Part shown: piece after piece, positions 1 to 8,038 of the stretch
How positions within the stretch are numbered: position 1 is the first letter of the stretch
How the letters are laid out: each line of letters starts with the position of its first letter
Program-made: the position numbers and the translations under genes
The notes under the pieces: model-generated
What the model saw: the letters and a program-made list of their open reading frames with translations, nothing else
What the model was told of the DNA's origin: nothing
Databases searched by the model: none
Origin: a virus
Direction: 5' to 3' (one strand)
DNA length: 36,082 bases
Virus record (IMG/VR): IMGVR_UViG_3300032061_000004
Coordinates: 1-36,082 of that record

Positions 1-1
1 T

Positions 2-229
2 TTAGAAAAATGGAAAAATGAACATGGTCTTATAGACTCAGATGATTATTATATTGGTGCGGAAGAATTATATAATTACTTGAAAAAATTCATAACTGAT
101 ACTATAAAGCAAGAAAGCGAATTGCATATTTACGAATGCAAAATATGCGGGAAAATTTTTTACAATAACGAAGATTATTATTATCATTATAATGAAGAAC
201 GCAATCAGATAAGAAAATATGATGACTGA
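2..229 (+). CDS. 3' end of an unknown gene with a C-x2-C motif (5' end outside the window)
   Basis: An open frame enters from the left edge and stops at TGA 227-229, overlapping the start of the MuF gene. About 75 residues are visible. They are acidic and rich in Tyr and Asn, and end with a C-x2-C-x12-H arrangement (ECKICGKIF...H) like half of a C2H2 zinc finger; the second histidine is missing. In most siphoviruses the gene just before the MuF protein is the portal, so this could be a portal C-terminus, but a portal does not normally end in a zinc-finger-like tail. It could also be a small separate gene. The function is not determined. Confidence 0.55.
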   Translation, partial: LEKWKNEHGLIDSDDYYIGAEELYNYLKKFITDTIKQESELHIYECKICGKIFYNNEDYYYHYNEERNQIRKYDD

Positions 230-1208
230 ATCAATATCTTTATCCGAACTAACAACAAAGAAAATAAACTCATTGCTTTTGAAACGTGATGAGTTAGCGG
301 ATAAAGATTATCTAAAATTCGAGAATGAGCTTTTATCGACATACAAAAGAAGCCTGATAGAGATTAAATCGCAAATAAGCGGAATGTATGAAAAATATGG
401 TGATAAGGTTACGCTTGCTGAAATGTACTCTTATAATCGATTAAAGAACTTAGAAAAACAGATTGCAAAAGAGATTAATAAACTAAATGCCAATGTTACA
501 ATAAAAACCAGAGGTGCGCTAAAGACATTCTTTGCAGAAAACTATTACCTGACCGGCTATGCAATAGAGAAATCAGTAGAGTTAAAATTAGGCTTCGGAT
601 TGCTCAATCCCAAAGTTATTGAATCGGCTGTTCAGAATCCCTACAATTGGGAAGGAAGATTAAAGCTCTGGAATGAAAAATTATTAATTGACATTAAGCA
701 AAATGTTGTTGACGGATTGACACAAGGCAAAGGATTTGCTAAGACTACTAAAGCTATACAAACAACCTTTGAAAAGAATCTCGGTAAACGTGCAGCGGGC
801 GAAATTAAACGAAGCAATATATTAAGGGTAGTAAGAACCGAATCCACAAGGGCACAGGAAACCGGTAATGTTGCGGGCTATTCACAAGCTGACAAAGATG
901 CTGAAGATTTAGGCATTGATATGCAGAAAGTTTGGGATGCTACACTTGACGGAAGGACGAGACCGAATCACGGAGCAATGGACGGAGTGGCGGTTGGTGT
1001 TAATGAATTATTTAATTTTGTTACTATGGATGGAATATCTGTTAAAGTTGAAGCTCCGCATAAGACAAATACAACGGACGATATAAATTGTAGATGCACG
1101 TCTCGTTTACAAATTGCAGGATTTGAACCGAAGATGAGAAAAGATAACATAATAAAACAACTTATCCCGAACATAAGTTATAACGAATGGAAAGCGGGTC
1201 TAAAATGA
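219..1208 (+). CDS. Minor head protein, SPP1 gp7 / Mu F-like head morphogenesis family
   Basis: 329 residues. The C-terminal half carries the MuF fold signature: an R-TE-x2-R-AQE-x-GN segment near residues 207-218, then a W-D-A-x-LDGRTRPNHGAMDG stretch near 240-255, and a closing NCRC near 290. The family attaches to the portal and enters the procapsid in few copies, helping head assembly or DNA entry. The N-terminal half is charged and helical. ATG codons at 219 and 222 are both possible; neither has a clear Shine-Dalgarno, and both overlap the stop of the preceding gene. The stop forms an ATGA overlap with the next gene. The position before scaffold and major capsid fits the family. Confidence 0.88.
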   Translation: MMTESISLSELTTKKINSLLLKRDELADKDYLKFENELLSTYKRSLIEIKSQISGMYEKYGDKVTLAEMYSYNRLKNLEKQIAKEINKLNANVTIKTRGALKTFFAENYYLTGYAIEKSVELKLGFGLLNPKVIESAVQNPYNWEGRLKLWNEKLLIDIKQNVVDGLTQGKGFAKTTKAIQTTFEKNLGKRAAGEIKRSNILRVVRTESTRAQETGNVAGYSQADKDAEDLGIDMQKVWDATLDGRTRPNHGAMDGVAVGVNELFNFVTMDGISVKVEAPHKTNTTDDINCRCTSRLQIAGFEPKMRKDNIIKQLIPNISYNEWKAGLK

Positions 1209-1414
1209 GATTAGAAGACCTGACATATCCACAACTCAAAGAACTTGGCTTGATTAATGAGACTAAGGAAAGAGACTTGCTTATCAAAGAACGATTTGAG
1301 ATGTTAAGAAAACAAGGCTACACAGTTACGCTTGCAATAGTAACAATATCAGAAGATTACTCAAGGGCTTTTGATACAATCCGCAAAATAGTTTATCCAT
1401 CATCCGCAAAATAG
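1205..1414 (+). CDS. Small helical protein of unknown function
   Basis: 69 residues from the ATG of an ATGA overlap with the MuF gene; an in-frame codon 18 bases upstream would start inside MuF and is less likely. The sequence is helical and charged (ERDLLIKERFEMLRKQGYTV, then AIVTISEDYSRAFDTIRKIVY), resembling a compact helix-turn-helix or three-helix protein of the kind often found near head genes in phages of Bacteroidota-like hosts. The last codons come from a 13-bp direct repeat (1379-1391 and 1402-1414), so the C-terminus PSSAK seems to be a recent local duplication. The function is not known. Confidence 0.7.
   Translation: MRLEDLTYPQLKELGLINETKERDLLIKERFEMLRKQGYTVTLAIVTISEDYSRAFDTIRKIVYPSSAK
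1379..1414 (+). repeat. 13-bp direct repeat at the end of the small gene
   Basis: ATCCGCAAAATAG occurs at 1379-1391 and again at 1402-1414. The second copy supplies the stop codon; the first copy is read in another frame and does not stop. This is a short tandem duplication that lengthened the C-terminus. Confidence 0.8.
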
Positions 1415-1416
1415 CT

Positions 1417-1521
1417 TTGCCATAAAAATGGCAATGACTTATATACCTATTTGTATTATTATAAAGTTGTCGCTTAGAAATTTCCCGACAAACAGGAAAC
1501 CATGATCGCAGAGTGAACTGC
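1417..1521 (+). promoter_or_regulatory. Structured leader with serial stem-loops before the scaffold gene
   Basis: The 141-base gap before the scaffold and capsid genes holds no ORF but several stem-loops. TTGCCAT/ATGGCAA closes an AAAA loop at 1417-1434. TTGTCG/CGACAA pairs 1467-1472 with 1486-1491, and this competes with TTTCC/GGAAA pairing 1481-1485 with 1495-1499. GCAG/CTGC pairs 1508-1511 with 1518-1521. None is followed by a U tract, so a simple terminator is unlikely. Being just before the most highly expressed genes, it may be an mRNA-stabilising or processing leader, or a control region with two alternative folds. This is inference. Confidence 0.4.
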
Positions 1522-1555
1522 AAAAAACCCATCATAAAAACATAAGGATACCACT

Positions 1556-2164
1556 ATGGAAAAATTAACAACTTTACCAACACAGGAAGAATTAGAAACA
1601 ACGTACAAAGATCAAGTTCTTTACATTGCGAAACCTGACGAAAATGTAATAGTTACAAACAACGGTGAATGGATGCCGGTAACAAAACATACTTCAGAAC
1701 TTGCAGGGAAGACAGCAGAAATAGAAGCCCTGAAAACGCAAATAGAAAGCACATCAACTGAACTGAAGACCCTGAAAAAGGAATTTAAGGACATTGACGG
1801 GTTCAAAGAGAAAGTTGAAAAACTGGAAGCTGAAAAAACAGAAACATTGAAAAAACTGGAAGATGCACAAAAGTTATTCACGATTAAAGAAGCTGTAAAG
1901 GACTCTTACAGGGAATTAGGCGTACAACCTAAGTATATCGATTTTGTTGTTTCTAAAGAACATCCTGAACTTGATAAAGTAGAGTTGAAAGATGGTAAAT
2001 TTGTTATTGACGAAGAAAAAACAAAAACCTTAAAAGAAACATATAAGGAAGTAATCGGCGAAATAAAAACCGCCGGCTGGACACCTGCTAAAGGTGACTC
2101 AGATGATAAGGACAAAGATAAACCGAAAGGTTTTCTTGACGAGTTCAAAGACTCATTTCATTAA
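1556..2164 (+). CDS. Head scaffolding protein (gp20-like)
   Basis: 202 residues, highly charged, with a predicted long coiled coil from about residue 50 to 105 (repeated Glu/Lys/Leu heptads such as LKTLKKEF and VEKLEAEKTETLKKLEDA). A lysine/aspartate-rich linker (DSDDKDKDKPK) leads to a C-terminal helix, FLDEFKDSF. Scaffolds of this type (phage minor structural protein GP20 family) line the procapsid interior, bind the capsid protein through the C-terminal helix, and are lost before packaging. A leading GGATACC before the ATG is a weak ribosome site. Position directly before the major capsid gene supports the call; no protease gene is seen nearby. Confidence 0.8.
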   Translation: MEKLTTLPTQEELETTYKDQVLYIAKPDENVIVTNNGEWMPVTKHTSELAGKTAEIEALKTQIESTSTELKTLKKEFKDIDGFKEKVEKLEAEKTETLKKLEDAQKLFTIKEAVKDSYRELGVQPKYIDFVVSKEHPELDKVELKDGKFVIDEEKTKTLKETYKEVIGEIKTAGWTPAKGDSDDKDKDKPKGFLDEFKDSFH

Positions 2165-2180
2165 AATAGGAAATTAAAAG

Positions 2181-3110
2181 ATGCCAACATTAAAAGAAAT
2201 TGTAATTAAAGAGACATTGAAACAGCCTGAACAAGTTGATAATTTGACGGAAGAAACTCCGATTTTATCAATGCTTGATTTCAGAAAAGCTACACATACA
2301 ATGTCAAATAATTTTGAAAAATTAAAAGCAGTTACCGGCGGGAGCTTTGTTGATTTGGACGCTCCATTAGGTCTTGTAAGCAGCTCTACTGAACTTGATA
2401 CAACAAAATTGATCAAAATGGGCGGTCGTATGATAGTTGGTAAAGACAAAGCGGCTCAATACGGCGGTGCAACGCAATATTTCAATGACCAAATGCCTGC
2501 CGTTTTATCAAAGACCGGTATGGCTGTTGAGTATGACATACTTTACAATAACTTCCGCAAGGTTGCTATTGCTAATAGCAGAGTAACAGATGCAGGCGGT
2601 ACAACAAACGCCTATTCAATTATTGCAGTAAGATTCAAACCGGGCGAAAATAACGGACTTTATCCTAATAATGCTTTCCCTTCTGGTTATTTATTAAAAC
2701 CTACACCTTTGCAGGGCGGTTCACTGCATAATATCGGTAATAATAATTATCCGGGTTCCGGTTATACAAACGGTACAATGGGTTATGCTATGGATTTAGA
2801 ATCTTATTTCGGATGGCAAATAGCCAACGTTGAAACTGTTTGGGCAATCGTGAACGTAAAAGAAGGAAAGATACCGACCGCGAAACAGATTGATACTGCA
2901 TTGAGAAAAATAAGAAAATCTTCAAACACTTATTTATTCATGCACCCGGAAGTAAAGGCATTATTGGTAGATGCCTACAGAGATTACATTCTACCTGCTG
3001 AAGTATCAGTTAACAATATCAATCGTCAATTAAATTCATGGGATGGTACTCCAATTATGGAATCTTATAATTTCCTTGACGGAACAGAATCAAAAGTAAC
3101 CGTATCTTAA
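2181..3110 (+). CDS. Major capsid protein (HK97-fold, GP7/Bbp17-like)
   Basis: 309 residues, the usual size for a capsid subunit without a cleaved delta domain. The ATG follows an AGGA site. The N-terminus (MPTLKEIVIKETLKQ, then ILSMLDFRKATH) and the body (GGSFVDLDAPLG, NDQMPAVLSKTG) look like the capsid protein family of Bordetella phage BPP-1 and relatives. The C-terminal part has the FMHPEVKALLVDAYRD segment typical of the capsid A domain. Both neighbours agree: scaffold upstream and a Bbp16-like cement protein 13 bases downstream. The family identity is from pattern memory only; the capsid role is very likely. Confidence 0.88.
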   Translation: MPTLKEIVIKETLKQPEQVDNLTEETPILSMLDFRKATHTMSNNFEKLKAVTGGSFVDLDAPLGLVSSSTELDTTKLIKMGGRMIVGKDKAAQYGGATQYFNDQMPAVLSKTGMAVEYDILYNNFRKVAIANSRVTDAGGTTNAYSIIAVRFKPGENNGLYPNNAFPSGYLLKPTPLQGGSLHNIGNNNYPGSGYTNGTMGYAMDLESYFGWQIANVETVWAIVNVKEGKIPTAKQIDTALRKIRKSSNTYLFMHPEVKALLVDAYRDYILPAEVSVNNINRQLNSWDGTPIMESYNFLDGTESKVTVS

Positions 3111-3123
3111 ATAGGAGATAAAA

Positions 3124-3525
3124 ATGTATAACAAATTCACAAAATACAAAAATGATTATTTGGCAGAGGCCCAGACAGTCCCTGCATCCGATACTAATGC
3201 AGACGGAAACGGCGGTGCTTTTGATTTGGGTGGTGCTCTTGGTGGTATTGAGATTGTTGCGCAAGTTAATACAGACATCGTTGTTCCAGATACAAAAATA
3301 TTCTCAGTCCTATTGTTACATTCAGATGATGGGGATAGCTACACAACGCTCGAAACGCTTTACACAATTACTTCAAGCGGCGGTGATACATTACTAGCCG
3401 ATACTGTATTAGGTCGTTACATCGTACCCAATGATGCTAAACCATACATTAAAGCAAACATTGTTTGTAATGATACTGGATTCACAGGAAAGATTGACGT
3501 TTTCCAAAACTACCTACAAAGATAA
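3124..3525 (+). CDS. Capsid cement protein, Bbp16-like
   Basis: 133 residues with a good AGGAG site. After a short N-terminal arm (MYNKFTKYKNDYLAEAQTV) the chain is a beta-rich jelly-roll-like domain: a small-residue run (GGAFDLGGALGG), then alternating strands (VLLLHSDDGDSYTTLETL, ADTVLGRYIVP, PYIKANIVC). In BPP-1-type heads the gene next to the major capsid protein makes a trimeric cement that locks capsomers from outside, and this length and position match. It may also help anchor the beta-helix protein encoded next, which is inference. Confidence 0.75.
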   Translation: MYNKFTKYKNDYLAEAQTVPASDTNADGNGGAFDLGGALGGIEIVAQVNTDIVVPDTKIFSVLLLHSDDGDSYTTLETLYTITSSGGDTLLADTVLGRYIVPNDAKPYIKANIVCNDTGFTGKIDVFQNYLQR

Positions 3526-3537
3526 GGAGAAAACATA

Positions 3538-4485
3538 ATGAAAATATCAGCTCCTAATAATCTTCGAAATAGTTTAGAAAATATTGGTTCAGGTGTACTC
3601 CCAATAGCTGGAAATATTTGGTTTGTTGATGGATGGAAATCAGCTTCCGGCGATGGCAGTTCTTGGGATACTGCATTTAATACAATGGCAGAAGCTTTCG
3701 AGAATATTACAAGCAATGATGTTATCTACCTTACCGGTAGAGTAACAGAGCAGATCGTTGCTCCTCTTGGAGTATTTGATGTTAGTATAATCGGTGCAAC
3801 CGGCGGGAATCCAAGACAAAGCACAAACAACGGTGCACAAGCCGGATATAGTGCTTATTGGACTTATGAAACAGATAATACAGTTGCTTTGCTTACATTA
3901 AGAGAACAAGGGTGGAACATAGATAATATTTGCTTTGCTCCGCCTGCTTCTACGGCAACAACAGCAGCTGCAATATTAATGGTTCGTGCCGAAACAGCAA
4001 CCTATCCAGACCCTTCACATGCAGTTATACAGAATTGTTATTTTGCAGGTGGTGGGAATGCAATAATTGATTCAGGTGGTGTTGGATTTGTCCATTTGCT
4101 TAATAATAAATTCTACGCTCAAACTGGTTTCTCTCATCAAAACATTGCAGGCGCAGGAATAGCGGCTCCGTTAATGTGGAAAATTGAAGGTAACAGATTC
4201 TTGAATATGGCAAATGGAATAAAAGCAGCTTTTTCACATGCCGTAATAACTAAGAATTTCTTTACAGACGGCGGAACACCGAATACTACTGTTGTATTGG
4301 ATACAGCGGCTGCCGGTGGCGGTGGTAACAACTTTATTATAGACAATTATTTCCAGACAGCAACAGCTAATTTTAACACGCCCGATATAGTTGGAAATGC
4401 TACTGACGTTTGGAATAACATTTCTATTGATGGTTCTGACTTATCCAGCGCAAGCGTTGGACGTGAAGTCGGACAGCCTGCATAA
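3538..4485 (+). CDS. Right-handed beta-helix head-module protein, possible capsid decoration
   Basis: 315 residues with an AAGGAG site. The chain starts with a short helical segment and then a WFVDGWKSASGDGSSWDTAF motif typical of the first turns of pectate-lyase-like parallel beta-helices. Repeating turns follow with Asn ladders (IQNCYFAGGGN, HLLNNKFYA, WKIEGNRFLN, AVITKNFFTDG, NFIIDNYFQ). No signal peptide or catalytic residues are recognised. It is encoded between the cement protein and the head-tail connector, and a terminator follows it. This makes a decoration or fibre on the head more likely than a tailspike; a carbohydrate-binding or host-adhesion role is plausible. The function is inferred from position and fold only. 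Confidence 0.6.
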   Translation: MKISAPNNLRNSLENIGSGVLPIAGNIWFVDGWKSASGDGSSWDTAFNTMAEAFENITSNDVIYLTGRVTEQIVAPLGVFDVSIIGATGGNPRQSTNNGAQAGYSAYWTYETDNTVALLTLREQGWNIDNICFAPPASTATTAAAILMVRAETATYPDPSHAVIQNCYFAGGGNAIIDSGGVGFVHLLNNKFYAQTGFSHQNIAGAGIAAPLMWKIEGNRFLNMANGIKAAFSHAVITKNFFTDGGTPNTTVVLDTAAAGGGGNNFIIDNYFQTATANFNTPDIVGNATDVWNNISIDGSDLSSASVGREVGQPA

Positions 4486-4491
4486 TCTTAA

Positions 4492-4515
4492 AGCCGTCTA
4501 ATTGGCGGCTATTTT
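4492..4515 (+). terminator. Rho-independent terminator after the head genes
   Basis: Stem 4492-4498 (AGCCGTC) pairs with 4504-4510 (GGCGGCT), with one G-U pair and a five-base loop, followed by ATTTTTCTAT. It follows the capsid, cement and beta-helix genes. It probably limits read-through so that capsid proteins are made in excess over connector and tail proteins. Confidence 0.82.
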
Positions 4516-4537
4516 TCTATAATAAAGGATATGAGAA

Positions 4538-4957
4538 ATGAAAAGAATCATATTAATAATTATGCTGTTTTCTAGTGTTTTGTTTGCACAAGATATTACC
4601 ATATACCCAGAAGTTCCGTATTATCATAATACCTTGACAGCTTCGAACGATACGATAGACGTTAGTTTTTCGCATCTTGCTGCACTTGATAAGAATTCAA
4701 TCACAGATTATACTATTTCCATTTATACAAGTGCCGGTGCTGATACTGTAAAAGTTTATTCGTTAAGTGCCGATGACCTTATCTGGTGCCAACAGTCAAC
4801 TTGGGATTTATTAGCTGATACGACAAGTCAATTTATAATTGTTTCTACTACGCCGAAAGAATATTTGATTTCTGATTCAGCCCCTAACATAGTTAGGATA
4901 ATAAGTACAAGTAACGATGCTTCGACTACTATTTTTACAATACAAGGGAAAAAGTGA
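4538..4957 (+). CDS. Small secreted protein with a Sec signal peptide, unknown function
   Basis: 139 residues with a textbook signal peptide: MKR, a hydrophobic core IILIIMLFSSVLF, then AQ with cleavage expected after residue 17 or 18. The mature part is about 120 residues, beta-rich, full of Ser, Thr and Asp (LTASNDTIDVSFSHL, YTISIYTSAGADTV), resembling a single beta-sandwich. It lies alone between the head terminator and the connector genes. Virion proteins do not normally carry signal peptides. It could therefore be a moron acting in the host envelope, or part of the same secreted set as the genes at 5828 and 14,696. The AAAGGATATG context is a good start site. Confidence 0.75.
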   Translation: MKRIILIIMLFSSVLFAQDITIYPEVPYYHNTLTASNDTIDVSFSHLAALDKNSITDYTISIYTSAGADTVKVYSLSADDLIWCQQSTWDLLADTTSQFIIVSTTPKEYLISDSAPNIVRIISTSNDASTTIFTIQGKK

Positions 4958-5508
4958 GCAAATATATCCTAATAAAAGACGAAGTTAAAACACTTCTGAA
5001 GATTACGAATACTGATAGTGATAACGCTATTGATGCGCTATTGCCTATTATGACAGCTCAAATAACTACTTATTGTAAAGATAATTTTACATCCGGTAAG
5101 GTCTGCTTAACTTCTAGCGAAATTGTTTTCGATATGGATAAAACAATAACTGGCAGTACTGATGATAATTTTGAAGATGTTTATTTTTATGAGGAAGATG
5201 TAATTTTAATTCAAGGCTCTATATTAAATGAAGGTCTGAAAACAATACAAAGTATTTCCGATAATGTAATTACAGTTACTGAATCTCTGAAAAGTGAAAA
5301 TAGCGGAGAGACAATTACTATTTCAAGAGTTGATTATCCAGATGATCTAAAACTTGTAATGTCTGAAATGGTAAAAGGTGGAATAAATACACAAACAGGC
5401 GGAAACATTTCTTCATTTTCGCTTGCGGATTATTCTGTTTCTTATTTCGATTCAGGACTTTCGATGTCTTCAAGGTCAATCTTGAATTTGCACAGGAAAT
5501 TATTCTGA
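4954..5508 (+). CDS. Head-tail connector adaptor (gp6/gp15-like)
   Basis: 184 residues, starting at GTG in a GTGA overlap with the secreted protein, so coupled translation is likely. The N-terminus is the helical adaptor motif (ILIKDEVKTLLKITNTDSDN, then IDALLPIMTAQITTYC), typical of connector proteins that stack on the portal ring. A small beta insertion occupies the middle (about residues 60-110), and the C-terminus returns to helices (DDLKLVMSEMVKGGIN). The last segment, ILNLHRKLF, is the usual end of the family. The next gene overlaps by one base and encodes the head closure partner. Confidence 0.8.
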   Translation: MSKYILIKDEVKTLLKITNTDSDNAIDALLPIMTAQITTYCKDNFTSGKVCLTSSEIVFDMDKTITGSTDDNFEDVYFYEEDVILIQGSILNEGLKTIQSISDNVITVTESLKSENSGETITISRVDYPDDLKLVMSEMVKGGINTQTGGNISSFSLADYSVSYFDSGLSMSSRSILNLHRKLF

Positions 5509-5828
5509 TGTTGCCTTATAATAACACAATGACTATACAAGCTAAAGTTAGCACTTCTGACGGCTTAGGCGGTTTTACTGATGTATGGACTACTGTTTCG
5601 GGTTTAAGTGCGGTAACATGCAGACATAGAGAGTTAAACGGTACTGAAATACAGGCGAATGAAAAGAAAGGATTCTCGGCTTATGATAGGTTTTATTGTG
5701 ATTATACAAGCTCAATAACAAATGCAAATCAGATTTTATTTGATGGTTCAGTTTACAAGATACAGAAGGTAAATGACCCACACGATATGCACTTATTTTT
5801 AGAAATCGACACATTGAAGAATAGCTAA
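5508..5828 (+). CDS. Head closure (stopper) protein, SPP1 gp16-like
   Basis: 106 residues in the usual order after the adaptor. The sequence has the small beta-barrel pattern of the head-tail joining family: MTIQAKVSTSDGLGGFTDVW, a VTCRHRELNGTEIQ strand pair, and closing IQKVNDPHDMHLFLEIDT. The protein closes the connector after packaging and binds the tail. One-base overlaps with genes on both sides show tight packing. Confidence 0.82.
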   Translation: MLPYNNTMTIQAKVSTSDGLGGFTDVWTTVSGLSAVTCRHRELNGTEIQANEKKGFSAYDRFYCDYTSSITNANQILFDGSVYKIQKVNDPHDMHLFLEIDTLKNS

Positions 5829-7174
5829 TGAAAAAATTATTATTAATATTATTGCTTTCTAATATCATATTCTCTCAGGTAAAGAAATATGATTTTGATA
5901 TTGTACGAGGGGATAAAACAAATCTCTCTGCAATAGTGCAAGGTGACTATTCAACCTATAAATTAATATTTGTCGTAAAGGCTGACAAAGAATTAACTTC
6001 TGATAGACTTATTGAAAAGAAAAATACATTGGCTGGCGGAACAGGTATAACCGCAACATATAATGGCAAAGTTACTTCTTTTGTAATATCTATTGATAAA
6101 GAAGATACACAAGACTTTACGAATTTAGTTTATTATTATGACCTAACAGCCACATCGATAAGTGATACATCCAATATAAAAACAATATTAACAGGCACTT
6201 TGAATTTGACTTTCGATGTGCAAACGCCATATGATGGAACAGATTTACCGAATAATGCGACACGTTACCTGCCTATTTTACCAGATTCATTTCATGCCGG
6301 AGAATTTATTAAATCTGATGGCACTAATTTTACTGGCGATTCACTTAACGACAAACAGGATGTAATTCCTAATATTCAAGATACGAGCAAGTATGTTGAG
6401 CAAACAGACATTCCAAATATCCATTTAACTGATTTTGATACAAGTGGAGTATCATCATCATTAAAGGTATTGTCTGCATCAAAGTTGACAACTGCAAGAA
6501 CAATCGGCGGAAATAGTTTTGATGGTTCTGCAAATATCCCTTTGTCAAATATTACTCCCGGAAGTGATTTTACACTAACACAAAATGGAATACAACCATT
6601 TACGAGTGTAGCATCTGGCGCAGTTGCTAATACAATTTATATTAAAGATGGCAACGTCGGCATCGGAACGATAAGTCCGAGTGAAGAATTACATATTAGT
6701 AAAAGTCAAAATGCAAACACGAATATTTTAATAGAAAATGCGAATACGGGTAGTGCGGCTTGGGCAAGATTAGAGACAAAAAATGACGCAGGAAAAATTG
6801 GAGGATTTGGTATAGCTGGAAGTGGGACAACAGTTGCTAATACTACATTTATTTATGGAAATGGTAGTCTTAGGTTTTTATCTAACAATGCAGTTGCAAG
6901 TGGTGGAACAGACCCAATTACATTTTATGTAGGTGGCTACAATCAGGAAATAATGCGAATAACAAGCACAGGAAACGTCGGCATCGGAACGAAGAGTCCC
7001 GATTCAACAGCGACAGTGAATGGCAGTGGACATTTTACAACAAATGTTCTCGTAGATGGTAAATTCAAAGCAAGTGATTATGATTTCTCAGCTTGCCCAA
7101 CCGACTCAACAGCAGTTGAACCGGGTCATATTTGGATTGATGGTGCAACGGGTATTCCACATAGGAAATGGTAA
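5828..7174 (+). CDS. Secreted fibre-like protein with NVGIGT repeats, encoded in the neck module
   Basis: 448 residues. It begins with a clear signal peptide (MKKLLLILLLSNIIFSQ). Residues about 20-135 look like the beta-sandwich N-terminal domain found in BppU-type baseplate or fibre proteins (DFDIVRGDKTNLSAIVQGDY). The C-terminal half has two copies of the fibre motif GNVGIGT-x-SP near residues 276 and 383, as in many long tail fibres of Bacteroidota phages. The final DSTAVEPGHIWIDGATGIPH is a typical fibre end. Position between head closure and the gp10-like neck protein suggests a neck fibre or whisker. The signal peptide is unexpected for a virion component; secretion into the host envelope is the alternative. 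Confidence 0.65.
   Translation: MKKLLLILLLSNIIFSQVKKYDFDIVRGDKTNLSAIVQGDYSTYKLIFVVKADKELTSDRLIEKKNTLAGGTGITATYNGKVTSFVISIDKEDTQDFTNLVYYYDLTATSISDTSNIKTILTGTLNLTFDVQTPYDGTDLPNNATRYLPILPDSFHAGEFIKSDGTNFTGDSLNDKQDVIPNIQDTSKYVEQTDIPNIHLTDFDTSGVSSSLKVLSASKLTTARTIGGNSFDGSANIPLSNITPGSDFTLTQNGIQPFTSVASGAVANTIYIKDGNVGIGTISPSEELHISKSQNANTNILIENANTGSAAWARLETKNDAGKIGGFGIAGSGTTVANTTFIYGNGSLRFLSNNAVASGGTDPITFYVGGYNQEIMRITSTGNVGIGTKSPDSTATVNGSGHFTTNVLVDGKFKASDYDFSACPTDSTAVEPGHIWIDGATGIPHRKW
6653..6992 (+). repeat. 19-bp direct repeat encoding the NVGIGT fibre motif
   Basis: AACGTCGGCATCGGAACGA is present at 6653-6671 and again at 6974-6992, 321 bases apart and in the same frame. It encodes the core of the NVGIGT-SP motif. 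The synonymous positions are identical too, which points to recent duplication or gene conversion rather than protein selection alone. Confidence 0.85.
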
Positions 7175-7614
7175 TGAAATTTGAAAAGTGGGACGACAAT
7201 ACATTTATAAGCAATCTCAAGGCAGAGCAAATCCCAAAGGCTTTGAATCTTGCGGGTGAAGTTATAAAGGGAGAAGCTAAATTAAATTGTCCTACTGATA
7301 CATCTAATACTAAAAATTCAATAAACCATAAATTGACTGAAGATTATCAAGCGGTGCAGGTTGGAGTTCCCAGCGATGGTGATTTAGCTTTTTGGTTAGA
7401 ATTCGGAACGGGTATATATGCCGAAAATGGGCAAGGTAGGAAAGATGGTTGGTGGTTTGTAACAGACCATAAAATTAAAAAAATGACACCTGTATATACT
7501 ACCAAAGATGGGAAATTTGTTTATTTCACTCATGGAATGAGACCGCAACCATTTTTAAGACCCGGATTATATAACAGCAAAGAAGCTATAAAAAAAATAT
7601 TTAAGGTAGCCTGA
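7174..7614 (+). CDS. Neck / tail-completion protein, HK97 gp10-like
   Basis: 146 residues from the ATG in the TAATG overlap; an upstream in-frame ATG at 7168 lies inside the fibre gene and is less likely. The family signature is clear: helical N-terminus (IPKALNLAGEVIKGEAKLNC), conserved PTDTSNTKNSI, then VGVPSDGDLAFWLEFGTG, and the near-terminal GMRPQPFLRPG. Members connect the closed head to the tail terminator. The gene is followed with a one-base overlap by the tail terminator gene, the standard order. Confidence 0.86.
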   Translation: MKFEKWDDNTFISNLKAEQIPKALNLAGEVIKGEAKLNCPTDTSNTKNSINHKLTEDYQAVQVGVPSDGDLAFWLEFGTGIYAENGQGRKDGWWFVTDHKIKKMTPVYTTKDGKFVYFTHGMRPQPFLRPGLYNSKEAIKKIFKVA

Positions 7615-8036
7615 TGATTCCTGAATTACAAACGGCAATAGTTAGTCGAGTACTGACGGGAACAAATGATTTCAAGACCGCAATCAGTTCTAAATTTTAT
7701 TTTGCGATTGCTCCAATAGGAACGTCCGGCAAATATGCGATACTTTCAGACGTAACGAACCCTAATTTTATTGATACAGTAAGCTTGCATGAAGAATGTT
7801 ATTTCCAGATTGCTATTTATGAGACTTCGACAAGTGATGTTATGAGCACAAGCGGAGTATACGATGCCGTGACTAAATTGAAAGCTTTATTTCATGAAAA
7901 AAGTTCATTTACAATAACTGGATACAATCTAATTACCTTGAGAAGATTAAATACGATCGGCCCAAGACGAACGGAATTAAATAACGGTTATATGATAATT
8001 CTAAATTATTATGCAATGTTAGAAAAAGGAAGATAA
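7614..8036 (+). CDS. Tail terminator protein, DUF3168-like
   Basis: 140 residues. The N-terminus (IPELQTAIVSRVLTG) and the strand pattern YAILSDVTNP, ECYFQIAIYE, DAVTKLKALF, then LRRLNTIGPRRTELNNGYM match the fold of tail terminators (lambda U-like, DUF3168). The protein caps the tail tube and joins it to the neck. Placement directly before the tail tube gene supports this. Confidence 0.72.
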   Translation: MIPELQTAIVSRVLTGTNDFKTAISSKFYFAIAPIGTSGKYAILSDVTNPNFIDTVSLHEECYFQIAIYETSTSDVMSTSGVYDAVTKLKALFHEKSSFTITGYNLITLRRLNTIGPRRTELNNGYMIILNYYAMLEKGR

Positions 8037-8038
8037 AA

